Assembly (NCBI GenBank): GCA_039942715.1
Contig: JBDVBY010000008.1
Span: forward strand, 62,001-126,000
From: JABDJX01 sp039942715
GTDB taxonomy: Bacteria > Pseudomonadota > Alphaproteobacteria > Rhodobacterales > Rhodobacteraceae
DNA length: 64,000 nucleotides
Direction of reading: 5' to 3'
In this document: positions 25,036 to 33,686 of the stretch, in pieces
Layout of the letters: each line of letters begins with the position of its first letter
Numbering within the stretch: the first letter of the stretch is position 1
Program-made: the position numbers and the translations under genes
The notes under the pieces: generated by a model
Databases searched by the model: none
The model's input: the letters and a program-made list of their open reading frames with translations, nothing else
Told to the model about the DNA's origin: nothing

Positions 25036-27048
25036 TTAAGGCGTGCCTGTGTCTCCGGGACGCGACTTGCGCATAGTCGGCTCTGATTTGACCACCTCTT
25101 CGCCGACGCTCGCGGCATTTTCGACGGCTTCTATCGCCGGTTCATTGACCTGCGGTGCTGAATTGCCCTCGTCAAGATGCGAGACAAGCGCCGTTTCCAA
25201 CTCGGCGTGTAGTTCTTTTGAGCGTTCGACATAGGCCGCGTTGTTGGCCACAGGGATCATTGGATCCCACAGATCGGCCAGTTCGCGAATAGACTCGCGA
25301 TCTTTGCGGTAAAAGAAGTGTTCGATCTTACTGGCTTCAAGATCCGTTAGCCCCATATTCTCAAGCGCATAGCGCCCTGCGCGCAGCGAACTGTCAAACA
25401 TCTCGCGCACCGTGTTGTTCGCGCCAGCGCGGATCAGTTGATAGGTGTGCACCCGGTCATGCGCGCGCGCGATAATGTGCAAATCGGGCCGCTGCGTGCG
25501 GGCATATTTGACCAAGCGAACCGCTGCCTCTTTATCGTCCAGTGTTACGACAAGTACCCGTGCGGCTTCCAATCCTGCGGCATGCAAAAGGTCGGGGCGA
25601 GTTGGGTCGCCAAAGAACCCTTTGATCCCGAACGAGCGCATGGTTTTGATCGCTTCCATGTTGTTATCAAGAACAACGGCGCGAAAACCAGCCAACATCA
25701 AAAGCCGGTTCACGACCTGACCAAAACGTCCGATGCCCACGATAATGACCGGGTGCTGTTCATCAATTTCATCCGCTTCGGGCAGCGCGCTTGGCTCGCC
25801 CATACGATGCTGGAAACGGTCCCATACAATGAAAAACAATGGTGTTAACAGCATGGAAAGGGCGACAATCAACAGCATTCGTTCGCTCAAGCGGGCGTCG
25901 ATCACCAGCAGTTGCGAGGCAAATGAGATCAGGACGAAGCCAAATTCACCCGCTTGCGCAAGGCCAAGCGTGAACAGCCAACGTGCGCGACCCTTTATGC
26001 GAAAAACCAGCGCAATCGCATAAAGGATCAGACCTTTGACCAGCATCAGCAATAGGGTCAGCGAAATGATCTGCAGCATGTCACGCCACAGAACGCCAAA
26101 ATTGATGCCTGCGCCGACGGTAATGAAAAACAGACCCAAAAGCAGGCCTTTGAACGGGGCAATGTCGCTTTCAAGTTCATGGCGGAATTCCGAATTGGCC
26201 AGCACGACGCCGGCCAGAAATGTGCCCAAGGCCGGGGACAAGCCCACTATGGTCATCAAAAAAGCAATGCCGAGAACGATCAGAAGCGCAAAAGCAGTGT
26301 AAAGCTCGCGCAGCTTGGCGAAATGCACAAAGCGAAACAGTGGCCGGGTGGCGAACATACCAAACAAAACGACCAACCCTATGGCCGCAAGCGTGACCAA
26401 GGTGATGCCCCACCCCGGCAAGCTTTGGACCATGTCGATCATGATCGTGGCACCGCTTTCTGCACCGTGATCGTCGCTTGCCACTTCGACGCCGGGACGG
26501 GAAATGGATCCGTCCGTTCCAAAAGACATCGCCCCGGGCAGCGCAAGCAAAGGCAGCAAAGCCAGCATCGGGATCACAGCGATATCTTGGGTGAGCAGAA
26601 CGGAAAAGGTCGCGCGACCGCCGCCGGTTTGCATGAGGTTTTTTTCGTTGAGCGTTTGCAGGACGATAGCGGTTGATGACAGTGCCATGATCATGCCGAC
26701 CGCAAGTGCCGTTTGCCAGGCCATGCCAAAGCCATAACTGCAGATCGCCGTTACTGCGGCCACGGTGAGCGTGACTTGAAGTCCACCCAGCCCCAGTAAT
26801 TTTGCGCGCATATCCCAAAGCGCCTGCGGACTGAGTTCTAACCCGATCAAGAAAAGCATAAGGACAACGCCGAACTCGGCGAAATGTTTGAGCCCTTCTG
26901 TGTCCGTAACCAAGCCGAGTAGGGGGCCAATGATTATGCCCGCAACGAGATATCCAAGGACCGAGCCAAACCCAAAGCGCACGGCCAAGGGCACGGCGAT
27001 AACTGCCGCAAGCAAGTAAATAACGGCTTGGAATAAAAAGCCTTCCAT
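25036..27048 (-). CDS. CPA2-family monovalent cation:proton antiporter (Kef/YbaL type)
   Basis: Inner-membrane K+ (or Na+)/H+ antiporter, 670 residues. It has about 12-13 membrane helices, including the CPA core LALAQAGEFGFVLISFASQL. A cytoplasmic RCK/TrkA-N domain follows, whose nucleotide loop is VIIVGIGRFGQVVNRLL, and then an acidic, low-complexity tail. The ATG at 27048 follows AAGGGAGCACTG, a good ribosome-binding site; the in-frame start at 27081 lacks one. The RCK domain suggests gating by nucleotide or glutathione adducts as in KefB/KefC. No ancillary KefF-like gene is adjacent. Confidence 0.92.
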   Translation of the reverse strand: MEGFLFQAVIYLLAAVIAVPLAVRFGFGSVLGYLVAGIIIGPLLGLVTDTEGLKHFAEFGVVLMLFLIGLELSPQALWDMRAKLLGLGGLQVTLTVAAVTAICSYGFGMAWQTALAVGMIMALSSTAIVLQTLNEKNLMQTGGGRATFSVLLTQDIAVIPMLALLPLLALPGAMSFGTDGSISRPGVEVASDDHGAESGATIMIDMVQSLPGWGITLVTLAAIGLVVLFGMFATRPLFRFVHFAKLRELYTAFALLIVLGIAFLMTIVGLSPALGTFLAGVVLANSEFRHELESDIAPFKGLLLGLFFITVGAGINFGVLWRDMLQIISLTLLLMLVKGLILYAIALVFRIKGRARWLFTLGLAQAGEFGFVLISFASQLLVIDARLSERMLLIVALSMLLTPLFFIVWDRFQHRMGEPSALPEADEIDEQHPVIIVGIGRFGQVVNRLLMLAGFRAVVLDNNMEAIKTMRSFGIKGFFGDPTRPDLLHAAGLEAARVLVVTLDDKEAAVRLVKYARTQRPDLHIIARAHDRVHTYQLIRAGANNTVREMFDSSLRAGRYALENMGLTDLEASKIEHFFYRKDRESIRELADLWDPMIPVANNAAYVERSKELHAELETALVSHLDEGNSAPQVNEPAIEAVENAASVGEEVVKSEPTMRKSRPGDTGTP

Positions 27049-27153
27049 CAGTGCTCCCTTAGGGTGCGGTTTGGCATACACATCTCAAGATATGCCTAAG
27101 GGATATGACGGAACTGCGGCGAAAGTCTACGCGGTAGTTTGCCCGTCTGGCGC

Positions 27154-28659
27154 TTATTCACCGCGCGGGAAACGCTGGCTTTCTTCGAGATCATTCAGGT
27201 CCATGTGATTACGCATAAACCGTTCAGATGCTTTTTGAAGCGGCTGGAAATCCCATGGAAAATACCCACCCTGGCGAAGTGCATCATAAACAACCAATCG
27301 GCGCGCCTGGCTGGCCCGGACCTCGGCGTCAAAGCGCTCAAGGTTCCAGCGTGCGTCGGCTTCCGAAGAAAGGCGCGCGTAGGCGTCGGCATGATTTGGA
27401 TCACTTGCCAGGTTGGTTTGCTCGTTCGGGTCGGCGTTCAGATCGAATAGCTGATCGGGATCAACGGCGCAGCGAATGAATTTGTAACGCGTATCGCGCA
27501 ATGCAACGATCGGTGCGATTGAGGCTTCGGCGGCGTATTCGATTGGGACAGCCGCGCGCTTTGCACCTTCTGCGATTGGCAACAGGCTTGTGCCTTGGGT
27601 CCAGTCTGAGATTTCACCAAGGTCCAGCCCGGCGAGTTCGGCCAGTGTCGGGCCGACGTCCAAAGAAGACACTGGCGTTTCGACAAGCCCCGGCTTTAGG
27701 CCCGGGGCGGAAATCATCAACGGCACACGCGAGGACCCTTCAAACATGCTCATCTTAAACCACAGCCCGCGCTCCCCCAGCATATCACCATGGTCCGACA
27801 CAAAGACCACCACGGCTTCTTGGCGACTGTCGTCCAAGATTTGCATGAGCGTGCCGATTTTCTCGTCAAGGTACGAAATGTTCGCGAAATAAGCGCGGCG
27901 TGCACGAGCGATGTAATCGTCGGTGATCTTGAAGCTGCGCCAGTCGTTGGCATCAAAAATGCGCTTTGAATGAGGATCGTGATCGTCAAACGCCATCGCT
28001 GGCACTTTGGGCGCGAGGTGCTCGCAATCCTCATAAAGATCCCAAAACTTGCGGCGCGCGACGTAAGGATCATGCGGATGCGTGAAGCTGACGGTCAGGC
28101 ACCACGGGCGCGCGTCTTTGCCCCGGCTGAGATCATAGAGCTTTTGATTTGCCAGATGCGCGACCTCGTCGTCATATTCCATCTGATTGGAAATCTCGGC
28201 GACACCTGCGCCGGTGACCGAGCCCATGTTATGATACCACCAGTCAATGCGCTCGCCTGGTTTGCGATAATCCGGCGTCCATCCGAAATCGGCAGGATAG
28301 ATGTCGGTGGTCAGCCGCTCCTCGAACCCGTGCATCTGATCAGGGCCGACGAAGTGCATCTTACCTGACAGACAGGTCGCATAGCCTGCGCGGCGAAGAT
28401 GGTGGGCATATGTCGGAACATCCGCTCGAAATTCGGCGGCGTTGTCATAAATGCCAGTGGCCGATGGCAACATCGACGACATGAAACCACCACGACCGGG
28501 TGCGCAAAGCGGAGAGGCGGTGTAGGTGTTGGCATAACGTGCAGACTGCGCAGCAAGCCGATCAAGATTGGGTGTGTGCAGCCAAGGCGCAGGTCCATCA
28601 GGAAACAGCGTGCCGTTCAATTGATCGACCATCACGATCAAGATGTTTGGTTGTGTCAT
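27154..28659 (-). CDS. betC: Choline-sulfatase BetC
   Basis: Type I sulfatase, 501 residues, releasing choline and sulfate from choline-O-sulfate, a marine osmolyte. The formylglycine motif is CAPGR (Cys52 to Arg56). N-terminal metal residues are in ILIVMVDQLNG, and the later metal site is FVSDHGDMLGERGLW. The C-terminal extension RRLVVYDALRQGGYFPWDFQP is typical of BetC rather than other sulfatases. The start has GGGAGCG upstream. No signal peptide is present, so it is cytoplasmic. betA, betB and betI are not in the window. Confidence 0.93.
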   Translation of the reverse strand: MTQPNILIVMVDQLNGTLFPDGPAPWLHTPNLDRLAAQSARYANTYTASPLCAPGRGGFMSSMLPSATGIYDNAAEFRADVPTYAHHLRRAGYATCLSGKMHFVGPDQMHGFEERLTTDIYPADFGWTPDYRKPGERIDWWYHNMGSVTGAGVAEISNQMEYDDEVAHLANQKLYDLSRGKDARPWCLTVSFTHPHDPYVARRKFWDLYEDCEHLAPKVPAMAFDDHDPHSKRIFDANDWRSFKITDDYIARARRAYFANISYLDEKIGTLMQILDDSRQEAVVVFVSDHGDMLGERGLWFKMSMFEGSSRVPLMISAPGLKPGLVETPVSSLDVGPTLAELAGLDLGEISDWTQGTSLLPIAEGAKRAAVPIEYAAEASIAPIVALRDTRYKFIRCAVDPDQLFDLNADPNEQTNLASDPNHADAYARLSSEADARWNLERFDAEVRASQARRLVVYDALRQGGYFPWDFQPLQKASERFMRNHMDLNDLEESQRFPRGE

Positions 28660-28720
28660 CGAGCGCTCCCTAGTTAGGCAGAGAGCACCTGATCATTCCA
28701 GTCCGGTCAACAATAATCGC

Positions 28721-29260
28721 TTAGCCAACGCGGCGGACTTTTGGCAATGCCTTTTTGGTCTTGGGCTCCGGCACAAACGGTACGGACTGGCCGCGCACGT
28801 AAAATGAGTTTGGCTCTGTTTGCGTTGTCACGGTTTGTGCCCATTCCGGGGAGAACGCCAAGGCGAAGACGCTGGGCACTTTGTGCACAAGGTTGTGCAT
28901 CATCGAGATCATCACGACGACGCCAAGAAATTGGAAGAAGTTATACTGCGCGCCACGAAAGGGAAAAACGTAGAAGAACAAAAGCGATGCGAAAAGGGCG
29001 GTAAGAGCCTCTATTCCCATGGTGACGTTCGGACTATCGCTGATCATTGCGGACCCAGTTACATGGAACATGCCAACACGCACAGCAATGACAGCGATCA
29101 TACCCATCAGGATTGCTAGGGCGATGCCAAAGGGCATGATGAACGGGGCGCGCCAATCTGGTAGCACACTGACAACGGGGCGCACTGTGGCGCCTTCGGC
29201 TGCCCGGTTCACGCGATCCTGAAATTTCTCATCTGGCCCAGAGGCGGGTGCACCGCTCAT
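28721..29260 (-). CDS. Hypothetical membrane protein
   Basis: A 179-residue protein with three probable membrane segments: about residues 38-62, 84-102 and 108-125. A soluble acidic N-terminus and a Pro/Lys-rich tail (PEPKTKKALPKVRRVG) flank them. The ATG at 29260 follows GAAGGAGCG. It could share a transcript with betC downstream, but 61 bases separate them. No domain was recognised. Confidence 0.8.
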   Translation of the reverse strand: MSGAPASGPDEKFQDRVNRAAEGATVRPVVSVLPDWRAPFIMPFGIALAILMGMIAVIAVRVGMFHVTGSAMISDSPNVTMGIEALTALFASLLFFYVFPFRGAQYNFFQFLGVVVMISMMHNLVHKVPSVFALAFSPEWAQTVTTQTEPNSFYVRGQSVPFVPEPKTKKALPKVRRVG

Positions 29261-29346
29261 GACAACGCTCCTTCAGTCGTTAAGGATGTTTTTTCCGCAG
29301 AAATTGTCAAAAGAAGGGCCGTTTTCGGGGTTCTTAGTGCGGAAGG

Positions 29347-29973
29347 TTATGGCATTGGGATGTCGCCCATGTGCTTTGGTTGTTGATATCCCCGCTGCAC
29401 AGCAGGGCGTTCAGCGATGCGGACGTACCACTTGTGCACATTGGGAAAAGCAGTGATATCAATCTCTTGCCATTCAAACCGGCTAACCCATGGCCAAACG
29501 GCGATATCGGCAATGGAGTAATCGCCGACAATGAAATCCTGCCCTTCAAGCTGCTTGTTCAGCACGCCATAAAGGCGTTTGCCTTCGCTTTGAAAGCGGT
29601 TTTCAGCGTATTCTGACACGCCTTTGTTGTACTTCACAAAGTGATGGGTCTGCCCAAGCATCGGTCCCAAACCCGCCATTTGCCACATCAGCCACTCGGT
29701 CACTTGCCAGCGTTCCGGGCCCGTTGGCATCAGCTTGCCGGTCTTCTCAGCCAGCCAAAGAAGAATTGCGCCGGACTCCATGAGATGAAACCCAGTGTCG
29801 CGTTCGACAATCGCGGGGATTTTGTTGTTGGGTGAGATTTTCAGGAAATCGGGAGCGAATTGCTCGTCTTTAGTGATGTTGATGGCATGTGCCTCATAGG
29901 GCAGTCCCAATTCTTCCAAAGCGATGGAGACTTTGCGCCCGTTTGGCGTGGTCCACGTATAAAGGTCGATCAT
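29347..29973 (-). CDS. Glutathione S-transferase family protein (YfcG/Ure2p-like)
   Basis: Cytosolic GST of 208 residues. The N-terminal thioredoxin-like domain begins MIDLYTWTTPNGRKVSIALEE and carries the glutathione-binding NNKIPAIV and ESGAILLWLAE (Glu-Ser of the G site). The helical C domain includes GDYSIADIAVWPWVSR, the conserved N-capping region. The TPNGRK form resembles the nu-class YfcG/YghU group, which reduce disulfides. The ATG at 29973 follows AAAAGGACAC and overlaps the stop of the upstream EamA gene by four bases. Confidence 0.92.
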   Translation of the reverse strand: MIDLYTWTTPNGRKVSIALEELGLPYEAHAINITKDEQFAPDFLKISPNNKIPAIVERDTGFHLMESGAILLWLAEKTGKLMPTGPERWQVTEWLMWQMAGLGPMLGQTHHFVKYNKGVSEYAENRFQSEGKRLYGVLNKQLEGQDFIVGDYSIADIAVWPWVSRFEWQEIDITAFPNVHKWYVRIAERPAVQRGYQQPKHMGDIPMP

Positions 29974-30893
29974 GATGTGTCCTTTTGGTGTTCGCGTGCG
30001 CGGCGCAACATGGCTTCTCGGATAGCAATAAAGGTGGTCGAGGCAATAATGACAAGGCCGCCAAGGACGACCCACGCATCGATCGGTTCGCCAAACAGGA
30101 TAACGCCAATCGCGACGGACCAGATCAATTGCAGGAATGTGACGGGTTGTGTAACGCTCACCGGGGCGGCAGCAAAGGCCAGCGTCATTGTGTAATGGCC
30201 TGCTGTTGCAAGCACGGCGATAACGGCCATCCAGCTGACTTCTGCCGTAGTGGGCGTTTGCCAAACGGCGAAGGCGAAGGGGGCAAGGCCGATGGTGACA
30301 GTGATCGACAGCATAGCAACCACGATTGAGGCAGGCACTTCGTCTGACATCATCTTGGCCGTCAGATAGCTGACCGAGAACACCAGCGCGGTGCCAATCA
30401 TTGCAATGTGGCCGTCAGAAAGCTCTCGCACGCCGGGGCGCAACACGATCAGCGCGCCAATGAAGGCGATAAAGACAGCGATCAGGCGACGCATCGCCAC
30501 GCGTTCGCCAAGGAAAAGGGCAGCACCTAAAGTGACATAAACCGGGGTCAGGTAATTCATCGCCGTCACCTCGGCGATGGTGATCCGTGTCATCGCATAA
30601 AACCACAGCATCACACCAAAGGTGTGGGCAAACCCACGGATACAGAACAGCTTGAGTTGCCTGTTGGTGAGATGCGCTTGTCGGATTGCCTTGATCATTG
30701 GAAGTACAAAAACCAAGCCGATGGCGTAGCGCATAAAAGCCGACTGCGGCGCAGGTAGGTTTTGCGCCCCGTGTTTCACGACGGCTGTGACAGCGACGAA
30801 CAAAAAGCCTGTCACAATCATCCAGCCGATTCCAGCGAGCGGCTTGCCTGCGGGTTTAAGTTTGGGTTGGGCGGTGTCGGAAATGTCGGGCAC
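29970..30893 (-). CDS. EamA/DMT-superfamily transporter
   Basis: Ten-helix drug/metabolite transporter of about 307 residues made of two EamA repeats: residues about 20-155, ending in FIAFIGALIVLRPG, and about 165-295, ending in GGLVIIASTTFIAIRE. The annotated start is a GTG at 30893 with a weak ribosome-binding site. It is translationally coupled to the GST gene. The substrate cannot be inferred. Confidence 0.88.
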   Translation of the reverse strand: MPDISDTAQPKLKPAGKPLAGIGWMIVTGFLFVAVTAVVKHGAQNLPAPQSAFMRYAIGLVFVLPMIKAIRQAHLTNRQLKLFCIRGFAHTFGVMLWFYAMTRITIAEVTAMNYLTPVYVTLGAALFLGERVAMRRLIAVFIAFIGALIVLRPGVRELSDGHIAMIGTALVFSVSYLTAKMMSDEVPASIVVAMLSITVTIGLAPFAFAVWQTPTTAEVSWMAVIAVLATAGHYTMTLAFAAAPVSVTQPVTFLQLIWSVAIGVILFGEPIDAWVVLGGLVIIASTTFIAIREAMLRRAREHQKDTS

Positions 30894-30923
30894 AGTCTTT
30901 TGTGCGCTTGTTGAACGGCAGTC

Positions 30924-31523
30924 TCAAGCCATGATCACTGCGAAAGACAGAATGACCATCAAAATACCCACCGCTGCATCTAGAACACGCCACGCAGAAG
31001 GTTTGGCGAAAAAGGGTTCTAACGCGCGTGCACCATATCCCAATAGCACGAAGAACACTGCGGAGGCTGTGAACGCGCCCATACCAAACACCCATCGTTC
31101 CGCTCCATATTGCGCCGCTACCGCACCAATCAGGACAAGTGTATCAAGGTAAAAATGTGGGTTTAGAAATGTCATCGCAAGGCACGTCAGAAACGCGGAT
31201 TTGGCAGACTGCGTTCCCGTTTCGGCCGCTGAAAGTGCATCCTTGGCCACTATAGCACGACGCAAACTGAGCAAGCCGTAACCCAAGATAAATGCGGCGC
31301 CGCCCCAGCGTGTGATTGGTTCGATTGCCGGGAAAGCCTCAATCATTGCGCCAAATCCTGCAACGCCGGCAAAGATCACGATGGCTTCAGACACCGAGCA
31401 AGTCAAAACGATCAAGCCGACATGCGCGCGGCGAATGCCTTGCCGCAAGACAAAAGCGTTTTGCGCTCCAATGGCGAGGATCAAGGAAAGACTTAGGGCA
31501 AAGCCAGCGAGAAAGGCGGTCAT
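30924..31523 (-). CDS. LysE/ArgO-type amino acid exporter
   Basis: Six-helix exporter of basic amino acids, 199 residues. The hallmark N-terminal loop is ILAIGAQNAFVLRQGIRRAH, followed by LTCSVSEAIVIFAG. Another family stretch is MTFLNPHFYLDTLVLIGAV. The ATG at 31523 overlaps the stop of the upstream small membrane gene by four bases (ATGA), and a longer frame to 31595 lies inside that gene. It probably exports lysine or arginine to prevent overload. No LysG/ArgP regulator is adjacent. Confidence 0.92.
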   Translation of the reverse strand: MTAFLAGFALSLSLILAIGAQNAFVLRQGIRRAHVGLIVLTCSVSEAIVIFAGVAGFGAMIEAFPAIEPITRWGGAAFILGYGLLSLRRAIVAKDALSAAETGTQSAKSAFLTCLAMTFLNPHFYLDTLVLIGAVAAQYGAERWVFGMGAFTASAVFFVLLGYGARALEPFFAKPSAWRVLDAAVGILMVILSFAVIMA

Positions 31524-31900
31524 CTTTGTCTGTTCTGTCCCGGAGTCATAATTGCGGCAAGCGTTGCAGTAGCAAAGCTCATCGATGCAATCCAACCAAA
31601 ATACCAGAGCTGTCCGGCGAGCTTATTTTCAGCATAAGACGCCGCGAATTCTAAGCGACCTTGATGTGCGGCGGTACCTGCGATGGTAAGCAGAACTAGA
31701 AATGTCAGCAGGCGCGTCGACCAACGCCATTTCAAAGCGCGTAAGGCAAAAGCCAAGATCAAACCGATGGGTACGCCGATCAATGCAACTTGCGTGTCCC
31801 AAAACGGGTGTGCGCCAAGGGCTTTGTTCGTTCCATAGTATGCAGCGATAAGCACACTGCCCGCAGCAATTGCGGAGGGGATCAGACCGGACATTTTCAA
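31520..31900 (-). CDS. Small membrane protein coupled to the LysE-type exporter
   Basis: About 126 residues with four hydrophobic segments; no family recognised. The TTG at 31900 has GGGAG seven bases upstream; the ATG at 31894 (MSGLIPSAIAAG) is the alternative. The stop overlaps the exporter start, so the two are co-translated. Confidence 0.72.
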   Translation of the reverse strand: MKMSGLIPSAIAAGSVLIAAYYGTNKALGAHPFWDTQVALIGVPIGLILAFALRALKWRWSTRLLTFLVLLTIAGTAAHQGRLEFAASYAENKLAGQLWYFGWIASMSFATATLAAIMTPGQNRQR

Positions 31901-31988
31901 TCTATCGCTCCCGTAGGTTGCGGAACGGCTCTTAGCGTTAGCGATTTTCTATCGCCAATTCTGTAGTGTCACCAGACGGGGGCAGGGG

Positions 31989-32048
31989 TCAAATCATCGC
32001 CCAGTCGTCGAATGTATGCTCTTTGGGGGCCGTTTCTTTCTTTTCCAT
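31989..32048 (-). CDS. 19-residue microprotein gene
   Basis: Short frame encoding MEKKETAPKEHTFDDWAMI. The ATG at 32048 has a strong ribosome-binding site (GGAAAGGAG, nine bases upstream). The longer in-frame reading to 32171 would run into the cold-shock terminator, so only the short form is credible. The peptide is charged at the start with an amphipathic end, and no domain is possible at this size. Translation is supported only by the ribosome-binding site and clean codons. Confidence 0.45.
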   Translation of the reverse strand: MEKKETAPKEHTFDDWAMI

Positions 32049-32146
32049 AACAGTGCTCCTTTCCCTATAAGACGTGGGGCGGTGCATTGAATGAAGCCAG
32101 CGATTTGTCGGCGATGTGATGGGGCGTGAAAAGTGTTTCAGAAACG

Positions 32147-32173
32147 AAAAAGGGCGCGCTGCTAAGCGCACCC
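32147..32173 (-). terminator. Rho-independent terminator of the cold-shock gene
   Basis: On the minus strand GGGTGCGCT (32173-32165) pairs with AGCGCGCCC (32160-32152) around a TAGC loop. One G-U pair occurs, and TTTTT follows (32151-32147). It is 33 bases past the cspA stop. Confidence 0.85.
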
Positions 32174-32205
32174 TAAGTCATCAACGCGTTTGAAACGCGG
32201 ATTGT

Positions 32206-32412
32206 TTAGGCGAGTGCCAGATTAACAGCCGACTCGCGGCCGTCACGGCCTGCTTCGATGTCGTATGTTACTTTCTGGTCGTCGGCCAAGCCTGTCAGAC
32301 CCGAACGCTCAACAGCTGAGATGTGTACAAACACGTCCTTGCCGCCTTCTTCAGGTGCGATAAAGCCGAAGCCTTTTGTAGAGTTAAACCATTTTACGGT
32401 GCCATTAGCCAT
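32206..32412 (-). CDS. cspA: Cold-shock domain protein (CspA family)
   Basis: Single-domain nucleic-acid-binding protein of 68 residues. RNP1 is KGFGFI and RNP2 is VFVHIS. It acts as an RNA chaperone in the cytoplasm. The start has AGGAG ten bases upstream. A long untranslated leader is plausible because no gene lies for 400 bases upstream, which is usual for cold-shock genes. It ends at a strong terminator. Confidence 0.96.
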   Translation of the reverse strand: MANGTVKWFNSTKGFGFIAPEEGGKDVFVHISAVERSGLTGLADDQKVTYDIEAGRDGRESAVNLALA

Positions 32413-32815
32413 GCCGTAAGTCTCCTAAGTTAGTATGCTGCCTGCGGTATTGCATCAGCGTGGCGGTCGGTCCGTATCGAAGTGACTGAAAGCCGGTAGG
32501 CGGAGACAGTAGTGTCGACGCGAAGTTCTTGCGCAACGCTGATATGGGGCCATCATCGACAAAAAGCAAGGGAATTGAGACGATTTCTGCACATGCACAG
32601 TGTTTGCGCAGTTAATTGCCAATGTACGGCGTTTGCCCTCATTTTGTTACTTTTCAGACCCTTAAAGCGACGCTTTCTATCTTTGCAGCTGCACATTGCC
32701 TCGTTCGGTTGCCAAGCGCGCGTTCACCCAAATGTGCGAGAGGGGGGCGTGTATTTCCCCTTATGATGGGGGTGAGTCTGTTTAGACTTGTCAAAGAAAC
32801 ATAAGGGAGAACACA
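32413..32815. other. 403-base intergenic region between cspA and dodecin genes
   Basis: It holds the divergent promoters of cspA (with a probable leader next to the gene) and the dodecin gene. Open frames of up to 84 codons occur but lack ribosome-binding sites and have no recognisable protein features. I saw no strong palindrome or RNA gene. Confidence 0.5.
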
Positions 32816-33016
32816 ATGTCAGTTGCACGCGTTACGGAAATTATCGCCTCGTCCAAGAAGAGTTTTGACGATGCCGTGGAAGAGGGTGTTAAGCGCGCTT
32901 CCGAGACGCTCAAGAACGTCGAGGCTGCTTGGGTCAAAGACCAGAAGGTCGTGATTAAAGGCGGAAAAATCGCCGAGTACCGTGTGGTGCTTAAAGTGAC
33001 CTTCGTGCTCGAATGA
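32816..33016 (+). CDS. Dodecin flavoprotein
   Basis: A 66-residue dodecin subunit. Twelve copies form a hollow sphere that stores FMN/FAD or riboflavin. The family pattern is clear: VTEIIASSKKSFDDAV (first strand and helix), ETLKNVEAAWVKDQKV (the central Trp stacks on flavin), then KIAEYRVVLKVTFVLE. AAGGGAG precedes the start. Confidence 0.95.
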   Translation: MSVARVTEIIASSKKSFDDAVEEGVKRASETLKNVEAAWVKDQKVVIKGGKIAEYRVVLKVTFVLE

Positions 33017-33123
33017 GTGCTTTTGTGAAATTGGTTGTGAGTGATCGGCGCCGTGCGGGAAGCCTTTGGCGCGCATGGTGGCGCCGGGGGCTCTAAGCCT
33101 GATTGCCCCTATCAGTGCCGCAT

Positions 33124-33167
33124 CGGTATCACGTCGGTGCAACGTCGGTATTACGTAGGTGCGAGCG
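33124..33167. repeat. Two tandem 22-bp imperfect repeats upstream of the BrnA-like gene
   Basis: Both units begin CGGTAT-ACGT-GGTGC with single-base differences (33124-33145 and 33146-33167). They end about 50 bp before the BrnA-like start, a position suited to regulator binding. Antitoxins of this type often repress their own promoter, so an autoregulatory site is possible. Confidence 0.5.
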
Positions 33168-33215
33168 TTCGCATGGTTTTTGGGGCCTTAACGGGTGTCG
33201 GGCAATTTTGGCCCA

Positions 33216-33683
33216 ATGAACACCTCTCGCAAAACAGGCCCCAAAACTAAGCGCCTGGCGCGCGACCGCCTTTACCGGCTGATCTATGAACAGGCGCTTG
33301 AAGATGACAGCCGTTTTCTGGAAGAAGCGCGCCGCGCCGTGCCCGACGCGTGGCATTTCGTCGAGATGGACATCGAGGTGCATGAGCCGAAGGTCAAACT
33401 GACGCTTTATCTGGATCAATCCGTTGCGAAAATCTTCAAAGCGATGGGCGGTGGATATCAGACCCGGATCAACCGCGTGCTGACCACTTGGGTGCAGATG
33501 CGGATTGCCGAGATGAACGCCTATGAAATGGATCACTACCAGATGCTTGAGGCGACCCGCGCAGAGTTGCGCGCGGATCCACCCAAAGACATCCGCGACA
33601 AGAGGGCGGACACGCTGACGAACTCTTGGGCGTATCTTCAGGGGTATGAGGATGCGATGAAGGAAGTGGCGGAGAAGGGGTGA
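33216..33683 (+). CDS. BrnA-like antitoxin-fold protein without a BrnT partner
   Basis: A 155-residue protein. Residues about 60-105 match the BrnA antitoxin core (VKLTLYLDQSVAKIF, then GGGYQTRINRVLTTWVQ), a ribbon-helix-helix-like DNA-binding region. A longer N-terminus (Arg/Lys-rich) and a C-terminal stretch of about 50 residues are unlike a standard short BrnA. No BrnT (RelE-fold toxin) is encoded within the spacing usual for that pair on either side. The ATG at 33216 was preferred to a GTG at 33195; neither has a strong ribosome-binding site. A stand-alone regulator derived from BrnA is the simplest reading. Confidence 0.75.
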   Translation: MNTSRKTGPKTKRLARDRLYRLIYEQALEDDSRFLEEARRAVPDAWHFVEMDIEVHEPKVKLTLYLDQSVAKIFKAMGGGYQTRINRVLTTWVQMRIAEMNAYEMDHYQMLEATRAELRADPPKDIRDKRADTLTNSWAYLQGYEDAMKEVAEKG

Positions 33684-33686
33684 GCG

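Noticed and set aside
32512..32766. 84-codon frame between cspA and dodecin genes
   Set aside because: No ribosome-binding site and an arbitrary, Cys- and Arg-rich product. More likely untranslated promoter DNA.
33041..33250. 69-codon frame that could have been a BrnT toxin partner
   Set aside because: It overlaps the BrnA-like gene in another frame, has no RelE-fold motifs, and contains the tandem 22-bp repeats.
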